In this document: positions 1 through 9,436 of the stretch, piece after piece
How positions within the stretch are numbered: the stretch's first letter is position 1
Layout of the letters: the number at the start of each line of letters is the position of its first letter
Position numbers and translations under genes: made by a program
Assembly: GCF_021216675.1 (NCBI RefSeq)
Contig: NZ_CP086120.1
Coordinates: forward strand, 2,028,501 to 2,092,500
Direction: 5' to 3'
DNA from: Streptomyces gobiensis
GTDB lineage: Bacteria > Actinomycetota > Actinomycetes > Streptomycetales > Streptomycetaceae
Length of the DNA: 64,000 bases
The notes under the pieces: generated by a model
Databases searched by the model: none
Told to the model about the DNA's origin: nothing
What the model saw: only the letters and a program-made list of their open reading frames with translations

Positions 1-663
1 ACCCATAACCGTGCCGACGATGGCCGCGAGGTCGACCGTGTCACCGATCCGGCCGTGGATACGGCGGCCGATGATCGGGTACAGCGCCGAGCGGATGGCC
101 AGAGGAAGGCGGTAGCGGAAGGAGAAGTAGCCCAGTGCCATGCCCATCAGCGCGTACATCGCCCATCCGCTGATGCCGTAGTGGAACAGCGTCCACACCA
201 CCCCCTGCCGGGCTGCCTCAATGGTCTCCGGGGTGCCCTCGGGCGGTGCGAGGTAGTGGCTGACCGGCCCGGCGACGGAGAAGAACATCAGGTCGATACC
301 GATGCCCGCCGCGAACAGCATGGTGCCCCATGCGAACAGCCCGTAGTCGGGTCTGGAGTGCTGCGGCCCCAGCTTGATGGTTCCGTATCGGGACACGCCC
401 ACGAACACCACGAAAACCAGATACAAGGTGGCGGCGAGGAAGTAGTACCAGCCGAATCCCTCGGAGATCCACCCCACCACGATGCCAATGGTGTTCTCGG
501 CGCCTACCGGGGTGATGATCGCCCAGACCGAGAGGGCGAGGATCAGTACGGAGGACCCGATGAAGACGAGGGGCTTGAGCCGGCTTTCTCCGGGTGGTGT
601 CGTGACTGCTGTTCCGGGGCTTTCCTGTTCCGCTGCGTTGCCGCTCTCTCCGCCGGTCGACAC
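1..663 (-). CDS. BCCT-family betaine/choline/carnitine transporter, N-terminal part (cut by window edge)
   Basis: Sodium- or proton-coupled uptake of quaternary ammonium compounds such as choline or glycine betaine across the cytoplasmic membrane. The 221 visible codons start at GTG 663, three bases after the betA stop, with the betA end (GGAGGG) serving as ribosome binding site. The first ~35 residues are hydrophilic; hydrophobic helices follow (SVLILALSVWAIITPV, YYFLAATLYLVFVVFVG). The family-typical stretches RYGTIKLG, FAWGTMLFAAGIG and then FHYGISGWAMYALMGMALGYFSFRYRLP are all readable. Its place directly behind a choline dehydrogenase gene points to choline import for betaine synthesis. 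The C-terminal half lies outside the window, so substrate and length cannot be judged. Confidence 0.9.
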   Translation of the reverse strand, partial: MSTGGESGNAAEQESPGTAVTTPPGESRLKPLVFIGSSVLILALSVWAIITPVGAENTIGIVVGWISEGFGWYYFLAATLYLVFVVFVGVSRYGTIKLGPQHSRPDYGLFAWGTMLFAAGIGIDLMFFSVAGPVSHYLAPPEGTPETIEAARQGVVWTLFHYGISGWAMYALMGMALGYFSFRYRLPLAIRSALYPIIGRRIHGRIGDTVDLAAIVGTVMG

Positions 664-666
664 GGT

Positions 667-2331
667 CTAACCCTCCTGCTCCTGGGCGCGGTGCCGGTAG
701 AAGCCGACGGTGGACGGCGGCAATGGGGTGTTGCCGAGGATGAGGTCGGCGGCTTTCTCGGCGAGCATCATCACTGGTGCATAGATGTTGCCGTTGGTGA
801 GGTAGGGCATCGCGGAGGCGTCGACCACCCGCAGCCCGTCGACACCGTGCACCCGCATGGAGGTTGGGTCCACCACGGACATCTCGTCGATGCCCATGCG
901 CGCGGTGCAGGACGGGTGGTAGGCGGTCTCGGCGTCGCGAGCAACCCAGTCCAGGATTTCCTCGTCCGTGTTGACCTCAGGGCCGGGGGAGAGTTCGCCC
1001 GCGTCGTAGTCGGCGAAGGCGGGCTGTTTCAGGATTTCCCGCGCGACATGAATCGCCTCCACCCACTCTTTCCGGTCGTTGGGCGTGGAGAGGTAGTTGA
1101 ACCGCAGCGCCGGATACACCTTGGGATCCGGGGACTTGATTTTCACCGACCCGCGCACATCGGAGTACATCGGTCCAATGTGCACCTGATAGCCGTGCTC
1201 GGCGCCCACCGGGGTGCCGTCGTAGCGCACCGCGATCGGCAGGAAGTGAAACATCAGATTCGGGTAGTCCACCACATCATTGCTGCGCGCGAACCCACCC
1301 GCCTCGAAATGGTTGGTGGCTGCGGGCCCGGTACGGAACAGGATCCACTGCAGACCGATTCTGGGCCGGTGACTCCACTTGATAGCCGGGTTGTACGTCA
1401 CCGGCTGCTTGCACGCGTGCTGTACGTAGACCTCCAGGTGATCCTGCAGGTTCTCACCGACACCGGGCAACGCGTGCACCATCTCGATGCCCAGCGGCGT
1501 GAGCTCGTCGGGGTTGCCGACCCCGGACAATTGCAGCAGTTGCGGTGTGTTGATGGCGCCGCCGCAGAGAATCACCTCGCCGCCGTAGGCCCGTCGGCGT
1601 TGCCGGCCCCACCGGCGGTAGGCCACACCTACCGCCCGCTTGCCTTCGAACAGCACCCGGTCCACCTGGGAGAAACACCGCACCGTCAGGTTCGGCCGCT
1701 TCTTTACCGGGTGCAGATAGGCGCGGGCGGCCGACCACCGCCGCCCCCGCTTGATGTTGCGGTCGAAGGCGGCGAACCCTTCCTGCCGGTAGCCGTTGAC
1801 ATCGGAGGTCAGCGGGTGGCCGGCCTGCTGCGCCGCCTCCAGGAACACGGAGAACAGCGGGTTGGCCGCCGGCCCGCGTTCCAGCCACAGCGGACCGCCC
1901 TGGCCGCGCCACTCGTCGACCCCGGCCACGCAGTGTTCCATCCGCTTGAAATACGGCAGGCAGTGCGCGTAGTCCCAGCTTTCCATGCCCGGGTCGGATG
2001 CCCAGCGCTCCAGGTCCAGCGGATTACCGCGCTGAAAAATCATCCCATTGATGGAGCTCGACCCGCCGAGCAGCTTGCCGCGGCCCTGGCTGACTCGCCT
2101 GCCGTCCATGAAAGGCTCCGGTTCGGAGACGTAGCACCAGTCGTAAAACCGGTTACCGATGACCATCGTCAGCGCGGCCGGCATGTGCGTGAGAATGTCC
2201 CAGATCCAGTCCGGCCGGCCCGCCTCCAGCACCAGGACTCTATTGCCCGGGTCCGCGCTCAGCCGATTAGCCAGCGCACAGCCCGCCGAGCCACCACCGA
2301 CAATGATGTAGTCGTACTCCGCCTGGCCCAT
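667..2331 (-). CDS. betA: GMC oxidoreductase, choline dehydrogenase type
   Basis: FAD-dependent oxidation of choline to betaine aldehyde. The product of 554 residues opens with [19 protein letters not shown], the dinucleotide-binding GGGSAG fold at residues 12-17, followed by the GMC signature [20 protein letters not shown] and, near the end, [11 protein letters not shown] with the active-site His and the usual [19 protein letters not shown] tail. I chose the ATG at 2331 because GAGGAG sits five bases upstream; an in-frame ATG at 2349 has no such site and would place coding sequence over repeats that look regulatory. It is the first gene of a leftward operon with the BCCT transporter and is divergent from betB. 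GMC enzymes differ in substrate; the neighbours make choline the best guess. Confidence 0.9.
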   Translation of the reverse strand: MGQAEYDYIIVGGGSAGCALANRLSADPGNRVLVLEAGRPDWIWDILTHMPAALTMVIGNRFYDWCYVSEPEPFMDGRRVSQGRGKLLGGSSSINGMIFQRGNPLDLERWASDPGMESWDYAHCLPYFKRMEHCVAGVDEWRGQGGPLWLERGPAANPLFSVFLEAAQQAGHPLTSDVNGYRQEGFAAFDRNIKRGRRWSAARAYLHPVKKRPNLTVRCFSQVDRVLFEGKRAVGVAYRRWGRQRRRAYGGEVILCGGAINTPQLLQLSGVGNPDELTPLGIEMVHALPGVGENLQDHLEVYVQHACKQPVTYNPAIKWSHRPRIGLQWILFRTGPAATNHFEAGGFARSNDVVDYPNLMFHFLPIAVRYDGTPVGAEHGYQVHIGPMYSDVRGSVKIKSPDPKVYPALRFNYLSTPNDRKEWVEAIHVAREILKQPAFADYDAGELSPGPEVNTDEEILDWVARDAETAYHPSCTARMGIDEMSVVDPTSMRVHGVDGLRVVDASAMPYLTNGNIYAPVMMLAEKAADLILGNTPLPPSTVGFYRHRAQEQEG

Positions 2332-2346
2332 GCCGCTCCTCGGATT

Positions 2347-2427
2347 CATTGCACTGCACAGTGTTACGGGACTAACATAGAGAGTGACGATTCCGAACGT
2401 GCAACCCAGCGTGCAACAGAGTGCAAC
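2347..2427. promoter_or_regulatory. betA-betB divergent promoter region with repeated GTGCAAC boxes
   Basis: The 129-bp gap between the two divergent genes carries three direct copies of GTGCAAC (starting at 2399, 2411 and 2421) and one inverted copy, TTGCAC at 2349-2354. The two orientations flank the place where both promoters must lie. This pattern fits an operator for one regulator controlling both transcription units. No betI-like regulator gene is visible in the window, so the regulator is unknown. Confidence 0.5.
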
Positions 2428-2460
2428 GGTGTAGCTGCATTTGGTTCAACCGGGAAAGGA

Positions 2461-3939
2461 ATGCTTACGTCCAGTCTGTTTATCGGCGGAAAGTGGGTGG
2501 CCGCATCGGGCGGCGCCACGCGCGATGTCCTCAACCCCTACGACCAGTCCGTGGTCCAAACGGTGGATGAGGGCGGCGAAACGGACGCGCGGGCGGCCGT
2601 GGCCGCGGCGAGGGCCGCGTTCGACAGCGGCGTATGGCCCTCTTGGACCCCGCGGCAGCGTTCCGAGCTGCTGCACCGGGTGGCCGAGTACCTGCAGCGG
2701 GACCGGGCGGAGATCGCCCGGCTGGAAACGCTGGACACCGGCAAGACGCTCGTCGAGGGCGGTATCGACGTCGACGACGTGACCGCGGTGTTCCGCTACT
2801 ACGCGGGCCAGGCCGAGACCGACTCCGGACGGGTGGTGGACGCGGGCGACCCGAGCATCCGCAGCCGTGTCGTCTACGAGCCGGTCGGCGTGTGCGCATT
2901 GATCACCCCCTGGAACTACCCGCTGCTGCAGGCGTCATGGAAGGTGGCGCCCGCGCTGGCCGCGGGTAACACCATGGTGATCAAGCCCAGCGAGATCACC
3001 CCCCTGAGCACCATCAAGATGGTGGAGCTGATCGAGGAGGCCGGTGCGCCCGCCGGAGTGGTCAACCTCGTACTCGGTGCGGGCGCGACGGCCGGTGCGC
3101 CGCTGGTGGAAAGCCCCCAGGTTGACCTGGTGTCCTTCACCGGCGGCCTGGAGACCGGTCAGATGATCATGCGCTCGGCGGCCGGGACCGTGAAGAACGT
3201 CGCCCTTGAGCTCGGCGGCAAGAACCCCAACATCGTCTTCGCCGACGCCGATTTTGAGGCCGCGATCGACTACGCGTTGATGGCCGTCTTCTTCCATGCC
3301 GGGCAGGTGTGCTCGGCAGGCACCCGGCTCATCGTGGAAGACACGTTGCACGACGCTTTCGTCGCCGAACTGGTTGACCGGGCCGAGCGAATCCGGCTCG
3401 GCAATGGCCTGGACGAGGACACCGAGAGCGGCCCGCTCGTGTCCGCCGGTCACCGGGACAAGGTCGAGTCCTATGTGGAGCTCGGCATCCGGGAGGGCGC
3501 GAAGCTGATCGCGGGCGGCAAGCGCCCCGATGAGCCCGGACTGCGCGACGGCTTCTTCTACCGGCCGACGGTGTTCGACGACTGCACGCCGGACATGCGC
3601 ATCGTGCAGGAGGAGACCTTCGGGCCCATCCTGACCGTGGAGCGCTTCACCGACGAGGACCGCGCCATCGAACTCGGCAACCACACCGACTACGGGCTCG
3701 CCGGTGCCGTATGGACCGCGGACGCCGCCCGGGCCGAGCGGGTGGCGCGGCGGTTGCGGCACGGCACGGTGTGGATCAACGACTTCGGCCCGTACCTGCC
3801 GCAGGCGGAATGGGGCGGCTTCAAACGCTCCGGCATCGGCAGGGAGCTCGGCCACGAAGGGCTCGCCGAGTACCGCCAGGCCAAGCACATCTACGAGAAC
3901 ACCGCTCCCGTGCCCCAGCGCTGGTTCGCACGACGCTGA
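2461..3939 (+). CDS. betB: Betaine aldehyde dehydrogenase
   Basis: NAD(P)-dependent aldehyde dehydrogenase expected to convert betaine aldehyde to glycine betaine, the second step after BetA. The 492-residue product has normal ALDH length. It shows ITPWNYPL, VIKPSEITPLS in the cofactor site, the general base in LELGGKNPNIVF (Glu250) and the catalytic cysteine in FHAGQVCSAGTRL (Cys284); the tail PQAEWGGFKRSGIGRELG is typical of this subfamily. GGGAAAGGA stands immediately before the ATG. The frame is open far upstream, but that part is antisense to betA and reads as non-protein, so the start is placed here. A strong terminator follows ten bases after the stop. Confidence 0.93.
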   Translation: MLTSSLFIGGKWVAASGGATRDVLNPYDQSVVQTVDEGGETDARAAVAAARAAFDSGVWPSWTPRQRSELLHRVAEYLQRDRAEIARLETLDTGKTLVEGGIDVDDVTAVFRYYAGQAETDSGRVVDAGDPSIRSRVVYEPVGVCALITPWNYPLLQASWKVAPALAAGNTMVIKPSEITPLSTIKMVELIEEAGAPAGVVNLVLGAGATAGAPLVESPQVDLVSFTGGLETGQMIMRSAAGTVKNVALELGGKNPNIVFADADFEAAIDYALMAVFFHAGQVCSAGTRLIVEDTLHDAFVAELVDRAERIRLGNGLDEDTESGPLVSAGHRDKVESYVELGIREGAKLIAGGKRPDEPGLRDGFFYRPTVFDDCTPDMRIVQEETFGPILTVERFTDEDRAIELGNHTDYGLAGAVWTADAARAERVARRLRHGTVWINDFGPYLPQAEWGGFKRSGIGRELGHEGLAEYRQAKHIYENTAPVPQRWFARR

Positions 3940-3948
3940 GCATACGAA

Positions 3949-3981
3949 GATCCCGCCCGATCGATATGATCGGGCGGGATC
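3949..3981. terminator. Perfect 14-bp hairpin terminator after betB
   Basis: GATCCCGCCCGATC and its exact complement enclose a 5-base loop (GATAT). It lies between betB and the convergent tRNA-Ala gene and can serve both directions. There is no U-tract, as usual in Streptomyces. Confidence 0.85.
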
Positions 3982-4003
3982 TCACCGTCTGTGTCTGTCT
4001 GTG

Positions 4004-4076
4004 TGGACCTGAGGGGATTCGAACCCCTGACCCCCTCGTTGCGAACGAGGTGCGCTACCAACTGCGCCACAGGCCC
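4004..4076 (-). tRNA. tRNA-Ala(CGC)
   Basis: A 73-nt cloverleaf on the minus strand: acceptor GGGCCTG pairing with CAGGTCC, D-arm GGCGCAGTTGGTAGCGC, anticodon stem CCTCG/CGAGG with loop TTCGCAA giving anticodon CGC (reads GCG, Ala), and T-arm with GGTTCGAATCC. The discriminator is A; CCA is not encoded. Confidence 0.95.
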
Positions 4077-4151
4077 TTGGAACGAGAGAAACTGTAGCAC
4101 TCTGGCTGGCGTGCGCGGAAATCCATTCCGGTGCTGGTCACAGACCGGAAG

Positions 4152-5195
4152 TCACTCGTTCGCGGCACGTGGGCGGTCCTGGTCCGCGTACTGGTCGAAG
4201 AGGGGGGTGCGCCCGCGGTGGCGGGTTTTGCGGGGTGGGGTACGGGGTGTGGGGGCGGGGGTGGGGGTGGGGTCCGCGGTGGTGGAGCGGGCTGAGCTCC
4301 AGGCGTCGGAGGCGTCGAGGTCGACGCCGGGGGCGGTGCGCGGGGCGACCGGGGCGTTGACATAGGTGGGCAGCGGGACGGGGACCGGCTCCCAGCCGTC
4401 CGCCTCCCGCTGGGCGCGCTCACGCTCACGCTGCTGGTCGATCCACTCGGCGTGGTCCGTCTGCTCGACCAGTGCCCGCCGGTCGTCGCTGGGCGTGGCG
4501 GGCGGGGGCGCCGGTTCCTCGGCGCGTACGACCGGATCCGGCTCGGCGATACCCGCTGCGGGGCGCTGGCGGCGGTCGTGGAGCTGCCGCGCGGCGGCCT
4601 CCGCGCGGCGCTTGTCGAGCCGCACCGCGAAGCGCCGGCGCTCCTGGGCCCGCAGATGCACGATGTACGCGCTCAGCAGTACGGCCGGGATCGCCGGGAC
4701 CCACAGAAAGCCCAGACCTCCGACGGCGGCGATGACCGCGCCGAGGGTGAAGGCGAGGAAGAGCACCATCGTGGTGCGGCGGCGCCGGGCGAGCACCTTG
4801 GCCCGCTTACCGCGGTCGCCACGGTCGTCGGCTGCCGGCTCCGGGCGGTGGTGCAGCTCGGTCGGCGCCTCGGAGACGGTCACCGGATCCGGGGCCGGGT
4901 GCACGGCGCTCGCGGGGTCGGCGAAGGCCCGGACGTCGGGCGCGTCGGGCGCGCCGCCCGGGTCACCGATATCGTCACCGTCCGTAGCCAACACGGGGGA
5001 GTTCTCCCGCGCCGCCCGTTCCCTGGCGTGGCGCCGCTCCATCGCTGCCCGGCCGGACAGCAGTCGGATGGCGGTGCTGAAGCGTTCCGTCGGACGAGAG
5101 TCATTCAACTCATCCTGGCGACGGAGCCACATCGGCACCAAGTAGGCGGCCCAGGCCCCGACGATGACTGCGTAGATGAGGCCGCTGCTGCTCAC
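4152..5195 (-). CDS. glpR: Divisome membrane protein SepX / Glp receptor GlpR
   Basis: Membrane protein of 347 residues in a leftward operon with a gephyrin-like glp (moeA) gene. One N-terminal transmembrane helix (LIYAVIVGAWAAYLVPMWL, residues 5-23) is followed by a charged linker with an RRHARERAARE stretch, a second hydrophobic hairpin (VLFLAFTLGAVIAAVGGLGFLWVPAIPAVLL) and a long Pro/Thr-rich C-terminal region. This layout is that of Streptomyces SepX and corynebacterial GlpR, which couple cell division to the gephyrin-like protein Glp (known family work). GTG 5195 gives the expected start SSSGLIYA. The 186 bp upstream are unusually AT-rich and probably contain its own promoter. Identification rests on topology and neighbourhood. 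Confidence 0.8.
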   Translation of the reverse strand: MSSSGLIYAVIVGAWAAYLVPMWLRRQDELNDSRPTERFSTAIRLLSGRAAMERRHARERAARENSPVLATDGDDIGDPGGAPDAPDVRAFADPASAVHPAPDPVTVSEAPTELHHRPEPAADDRGDRGKRAKVLARRRRTTMVLFLAFTLGAVIAAVGGLGFLWVPAIPAVLLSAYIVHLRAQERRRFAVRLDKRRAEAAARQLHDRRQRPAAGIAEPDPVVRAEEPAPPPATPSDDRRALVEQTDHAEWIDQQRERERAQREADGWEPVPVPLPTYVNAPVAPRTAPGVDLDASDAWSSARSTTADPTPTPAPTPRTPPRKTRHRGRTPLFDQYADQDRPRAANE

Positions 5196-5381
5196 GTCAC
5201 ACACGGTAGAGGGGATTCGGCAAGAGCATCCGCCAATTGGCGCGGTGTGTCGCACGATCTGGCTGATATCTCGAACATTTTTTGTGATTACGAAGATCGC
5301 TGACCGCGAATGTGCTCAATTGATGTGCATCGTATGTGCGTTGGGGTATGTTCGCCGGGCGTCCAATATCGAACACTTATT

Positions 5382-6005
5382 TTATTTCTGCCGTGTTCCC
5401 GGCCGCACCTGATGCCAGCGGGTGAGCAGGCCTTCCGGGACTTCCTCAGCGGTCAGCGCATAGACCAGATGGTCCCGCCAAGCACCATCAATATGCAGAT
5501 AGCGCGGCCGGACGCCCTCCTCCCGGAAACCCAGTTTCTCCACGACCCGGCGGCTCGGCCCGTTCTCCGGCCGGATACACACCTCGATACGGTGCAGCCC
5601 GACCGCACGGAAGCAGTGGTCGACGGCGAGGGCGACGGCCGTCGGGGTCACGCCACGGCCCGCGACCGCCTGGTCGATCCAGTACCCGACATGGCCCGAG
5701 CACATGGAGCCCCAGGTGATTCCGGCGACGGTCAACTGCCCGACCAGCCGCCCCTGGTAGGTGATGACGAAGGGCAGCATCCGGCCCGCGTGCGCCTCGG
5801 CGCGCAGATGGCGCACCATCTGCCGGTACGTGGGGCGCTGCGGCGGGAAGTGGCCCGGCGGGGTCGGCGGGATGGTGGCCTCCCAGGGGCGCAGCCAGTC
5901 CCGGTTGCGTTGGTTGACCTCACGCCAGGCACGGTGGTCACGCAGCCTTATGGGGCGGAGGGCCGTATCGCCGTCCGCCAGCTCAACCGGCCATGCGGCG
6001 TTCAG
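5382..6005 (-). CDS. GNAT acetyltransferase, RimJ/RimL type, with an apparent CTG start
   Basis: Acetyl-CoA-dependent N-acetyltransferase, probably acting on a protein N-terminus or small amine. The core shows FVITYQGRLVGQLTV, GYWIDQAVAGRGVTPTAVAL (acetyl-CoA loop) and IEVCIRPENGPSRRVVEKLGFREEG. An ATG-initiated reading would begin only at 5819 and would drop the conserved N-terminus (VELADGDTALRPIRLRDHRAWREVN). The only start-like codon in frame upstream is CTG at 6005, which overlaps the mog stop as CTGA and has AGAGGGG seven bases before it. I therefore call a 207-residue product starting at CTG. Translationally coupled to mog; next in the operon is glpR. Confidence 0.82.
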   Translation of the reverse strand: MNAAWPVELADGDTALRPIRLRDHRAWREVNQRNRDWLRPWEATIPPTPPGHFPPQRPTYRQMVRHLRAEAHAGRMLPFVITYQGRLVGQLTVAGITWGSMCSGHVGYWIDQAVAGRGVTPTAVALAVDHCFRAVGLHRIEVCIRPENGPSRRVVEKLGFREEGVRPRYLHIDGAWRDHLVYALTAEEVPEGLLTRWHQVRPGTRQK

Positions 6006-6541
6006 TTGGCATCCCCTCTGGGGTGATCGCCGCCGTGCAGCTGGTCGACGGCGTGCGGGAGGAGCCCGGCGAGGACGGCCAAGCCGTCCTTGACGCCCCC
6101 CGAGGAGCCAGGAAGGTTCACCACAAGGGTACGTTCGGCGACGCCCGCCAGGCCACGGGAGAGTGCGGCGGTGGGAACCTTGGCGCGGCCCACGGCACGG
6201 ATCGCCTCGGGGATGCCGGGGATCTCGTAGTCCAGGACCCGCCGCGTCATCTCCGGGGTGAGGTCCATCGGCGTAAGCCCGGTTCCGCCGGTGGTGACCA
6301 CGGCGTCATAGCCCGCGGCGACCGCCTCGCGCAGGACCGCTTCGACTGGATCGCCGTCGGGCACCACGGTCGGGCCGTCGACCGTAAAGCCCATCGCGGT
6401 CAGGCCCTCGACGAGCAGCGGGCCGCCCTTGTCGGCGTAGACACCGGCGGAGGCGCGGTTGGAGACCGTAACGGCCAGGGCTTTCGGGGGATTCACTGGG
6501 TTCGGGGGGTTCGGGGGGTTCGGTGGGTTCGGGGGGTTCAC
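6002..6541 (-). CDS. mog: Molybdenum cofactor protein of the MoaB/Mog family
   Basis: Molybdopterin adenylyltransferase-type protein (179 residues), activating molybdopterin for metal insertion by MoeA-type proteins. The MoCF-binding fold is clear: [39 protein letters not shown] and [11 protein letters not shown] near the end. GTG 6541 overlaps the moaC stop (GTGA). The first ~18 residues are a run of Asn-Pro-Pro triplets made by a 9-bp DNA repeat, probably disordered and variable between strains. Confidence 0.9.
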   Translation of the reverse strand: MNPPNPPNPPNPPNPVNPPKALAVTVSNRASAGVYADKGGPLLVEGLTAMGFTVDGPTVVPDGDPVEAVLREAVAAGYDAVVTTGGTGLTPMDLTPEMTRRVLDYEIPGIPEAIRAVGRAKVPTAALSRGLAGVAERTLVVNLPGSSGGVKDGLAVLAGLLPHAVDQLHGGDHPRGDAN

Positions 6542-7026
6542 TTGCGGGTCCAGTCGCCGGACTTGCCACCCGTCTTCTCCTCGACCCGGAGATCCGAAAT
6601 GACGGCGCCCTTGTCGACGGCCTTGACCATGTCGATGATCGTCAGGGCTGCGACGGAGACGGCCGTAAGGGCCTCCATCTCGACACCCGTACGGTCTGTC
6701 GTCTTCACCGTGGCGGCGATCTCCACCGCGTCATCGGTGACGGCGAGATCGACCTGCACCCCGGAGACCGCCAGCGGATGGCAGAGCGGGATGAGCTCCG
6801 GGGTCTTCTTGGCGCCCATGATTCCGGCGATACGGGCCGTGGCGAGGGCGTCTCCCTTGGGCAGGGTCTCTTCGGGGGATTCGCCACGCAGCAGCTCGAC
6901 GACGCGCGGGGAGACCAGCACCCGCCCGGTCGCCCGAGCGGTACGCGCGGTGACATCTTTGCCCGAGACGTCGACCATCCGGGCGGCCCCGGCATCGTCG
7001 AGGTGCGTGAGGTGCTGGCTGTTCAC
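6538..7026 (-). CDS. moaC: Cyclic pyranopterin monophosphate synthase
   Basis: Second step of molybdenum cofactor synthesis, converting the cyclic pyranopterin triphosphate intermediate to cPMP. The 162-residue protein is of usual length and shows [39 protein letters not shown] and [28 protein letters not shown], which contain the conserved Lys and His residues of the family. GTG 7026 has GAGGAA eight bases upstream. It lies 100 bp downstream of glp and overlaps mog by four bases. Confidence 0.95.
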   Translation of the reverse strand: MNSQHLTHLDDAGAARMVDVSGKDVTARTARATGRVLVSPRVVELLRGESPEETLPKGDALATARIAGIMGAKKTPELIPLCHPLAVSGVQVDLAVTDDAVEIAATVKTTDRTGVEMEALTAVSVAALTIIDMVKAVDKGAVISDLRVEEKTGGKSGDWTRK

Positions 7027-7126
7027 TGATTCTTCCTCATCTTGCGTGTTACGCGTCCGGTGCCCGGTCCGGCTGGGATCGCGGCATGGGCAGACACCGT
7101 ACCGGGCGGTTCCGGCGGATGAGCGC

Positions 7127-8440
7127 TCAGCCAAGCGGAATGACGTCCAGCTCCGTTCCCGGAGCGATGGCCGTTATCCCCTCCGGAATGACGATCAGGG
7201 CGTCGGCGTGTGCGAGGGCCGCGATGAGGTGAGAGCTGGCGCCGCCGACCGGCTGGACCGTGCCCACGGTCTCATCGCCGTGCGCGGGCGGGACGTAATT
7301 GCCCCGCAGGAACTGCCGCTTCCCGGCCGGAGAGGTGAGCGGCTTGTCGGCCGTGATCCGGGCGCGGGCGCGCGGCCGGTGGATCGGCTCGCAGCCCATC
7401 AGGGTGCGGATGACGGGGCGTACGAAGAGCTCGAAGGAGACATACGAGCTCACCGGGTTCCCCGGGAGGGCGAGCAGCGGGGTGCGGTCGGCGCCGATCA
7501 GGCCGAAGCCCTGCGGCTTGCCGGGCTGCATGGCCAGCTTGCGGAAGTCGACGCCGCCGGCTGCTTCATCGAGTCCGGAGAGCGCCTCCTTGACCACGTC
7601 GTACGCGCCCACACTCACTCCGCCGCTGGTGACGATGGCGTCGGCGCGGATGAGCTGGTCCTCGACGGTACTCCGCAGGGTGTCCGCGTCGTCCGCGACA
7701 GCGCTGACCCGGTAGGCGATGGCGCCCGCGTCGCGGGCGGCGGCGGTGAGCATATAGCTGTTGGAGTCGTGGATCTGGCCGGGGCGCAGCTCCTCCCCCG
7801 GCGGCACGAGCTCGCTGCCGGTCGACAGCACGACCACCCGGGGGCGTGGCCGGACGGTGACCGTGCCCCGGCCGATGGCGGCGAGCAGCCCGATCTGCGG
7901 CGGCCCCAGGACCGTACCGGCGGTGAGGGCGACCGAACCGGCCTGCACATCGCTGCCCCGGGCCCGTACATGCTGGCGGGGCCGGGCGGCGCGGTGCACC
8001 CGGACCTCGCCGGTGGCCGCGGCCGGGTCCGCGCTGTGCGCGGTCATCGCGGTGGCGGGGCCGCCGCCGGTGCCGCCGTCGGTCCACTCCACCGGGACGA
8101 TGGCCTCGGCGCCGGGCGGCAGCGGGGCGCCGGTCATGATGCGGGCGGCCTGGCCGGGGGCGACGGACGGCAGCTCGGCGCTGCCCGCCGCCACATCCCC
8201 GATGACGGTGAGCACCGCCGGGAACTCCTCACTGGCGCCCTCGACATCGGCCGTACGGACCGCGTAGCCGTCCATGGAGCTGTTGTCGAAGGGCGGCAGG
8301 GAGGCGGGCACCAGGACATCCTCGACCAGGACGCAGCCCTGTGCCTCCTGGAGCGGGAGCTCGATGGGCTCCAGCGGGCGGACCGCCCGGAGGATGTCCT
8401 CCAGATGCTCGTCGACCGACCAGGTCTCGCTCTCGCTCAA
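7127..8440 (-). CDS. glp: Gephyrin-like molybdotransferase Glp (MoeA family)
   Basis: MoeA-family protein of 437 residues, inserting molybdate into adenylylated molybdopterin. In actinobacteria the Glp paralogue also binds the division receptor GlpR. Readable are [14 protein letters not shown] (domain I), the MoCF core [11 protein letters not shown] ... DSNSYML and [18 protein letters not shown], and [31 protein letters not shown] 8440 follows the galU stop by four bases and uses the GAGGAG at the galU end as ribosome binding site. Co-occurrence with glpR in one operon favours the Glp over the plain MoeA assignment. Confidence 0.88.
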   Translation of the reverse strand: MSESETWSVDEHLEDILRAVRPLEPIELPLQEAQGCVLVEDVLVPASLPPFDNSSMDGYAVRTADVEGASEEFPAVLTVIGDVAAGSAELPSVAPGQAARIMTGAPLPPGAEAIVPVEWTDGGTGGGPATAMTAHSADPAAATGEVRVHRAARPRQHVRARGSDVQAGSVALTAGTVLGPPQIGLLAAIGRGTVTVRPRPRVVVLSTGSELVPPGEELRPGQIHDSNSYMLTAAARDAGAIAYRVSAVADDADTLRSTVEDQLIRADAIVTSGGVSVGAYDVVKEALSGLDEAAGGVDFRKLAMQPGKPQGFGLIGADRTPLLALPGNPVSSYVSFELFVRPVIRTLMGCEPIHRPRARARITADKPLTSPAGKRQFLRGNYVPPAHGDETVGTVQPVGGASSHLIAALAHADALIVIPEGITAIAPGTELDVIPLG

Positions 8441-8444
8441 AGCG

Positions 8445-9347
8445 TCACATCTCCTCGCTGACATAACGGCGCAGCCAGGCCCGGAACTCCGGACCCAGAT
8501 CCTCACGCTCGCATGCCAGTCTGACAATGGCGCGCAGGTAATCGCCACGGTCCCCGGTGTCATAGCGGCGGCCACGGAAGACAACGCCGTGCACCGGGCC
8601 GCCGAGGGCAGGGTCGGCGGCGAGGGTCTGGAGGGCGTCGGTGAGCTGGATCTCGCCGCCGCGCCCGGGCTCGGTCTTGCTCAGCACATCGAAGACGGCG
8701 GGGTCGAGGACGTAACGCCCGATGATGGCCAGGTTGCTCGGCGCTTCGGCCGGGTCGGGCTTCTCGACCAGGTCGGAGACCTTGACGACATCGTCGTCGC
8801 CGGTGGGGGCGGCGGCCGCGCAGCCGTAGAGGTGGATGCTGGCCGGGTCGACCTCCAGCAGGGCGATGACGCTGCCGCCGTACTGCTCCTGGACCTCGGT
8901 CATCCGAGTGAGGAGGGGGTCGCGGGGGTCGATCAGGTCGTCGCCGAGGAGAACGGCGAAGGGCTGGTCACCGACGTGCGGGGCGGCGCACAGGACGGCG
9001 TGGCCCAGGCCCTTGGGGTCGCCCTGTCGGACGTAGTGCATGGTCGCGAGGTCGCTGGACTCCTGGACCCTGCTGAGCTTGGTGGCGTCGCCCTTGGTAC
9101 GGAGCACCTCTTCCAGCTCATGGTTGCGGTCGAAGTGGTCCTCCAGCGGCCGCTTGTTACGGCCGGTGACCATGAGGACATCGTTGAGGCCCGCGGTGAC
9201 GGCCTCCTCGACGACGTACTGGATCGCGGGCTTGTCAACGACCGGCAGCATTTCCTTGGGGGTGGCCTTGGTGGCGGGGAGGAAGCGGGTGCCGAGGCCC
9301 GCGGCTGGGATGACAGCTTTGCTGATCCGAGTACGTGATGTAGTCAT
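8445..9347 (-). CDS. galU: UTP-glucose-1-phosphate uridylyltransferase
   Basis: Makes UDP-glucose for envelope and storage polymers. The 300-residue product has AVIPAAGLGTRFLPATKATPKEMLPVVDKPAIQYVVEEAV, the nucleotidyltransferase signature with its Lys, then FAVLLGDDL, FVEKP-type DLVEKP and GRYVLDPAVFD. ATG 9347 was chosen because the family start MTTSRTRISKAVIPAAGLG follows directly. First gene of the leftward glp/moaC/mog/glpR operon and divergent from the cyclo-ligase gene. Confidence 0.95.
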   Translation of the reverse strand: MTTSRTRISKAVIPAAGLGTRFLPATKATPKEMLPVVDKPAIQYVVEEAVTAGLNDVLMVTGRNKRPLEDHFDRNHELEEVLRTKGDATKLSRVQESSDLATMHYVRQGDPKGLGHAVLCAAPHVGDQPFAVLLGDDLIDPRDPLLTRMTEVQEQYGGSVIALLEVDPASIHLYGCAAAAPTGDDDVVKVSDLVEKPDPAEAPSNLAIIGRYVLDPAVFDVLSKTEPGRGGEIQLTDALQTLAADPALGGPVHGVVFRGRRYDTGDRGDYLRAIVRLACEREDLGPEFRAWLRRYVSEEM

Positions 9348-9436
9348 GGTCCGCACGATAACCGCTGACATTATGCGGAAGGTAAGCGTCCGGTGCGTCT
9401 GTTGCGGTATGCGGACATAGAGACGGGCGGGGGAGG

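Noticed and set aside
55-2460. Long upstream extension of the betB reading frame (would give a ~1290-residue protein)
   Set aside because: It is antisense to betA and the BCCT gene, has Arg/Gly/His-rich non-protein composition, and a good start with family-typical N-terminus lies at 2461.
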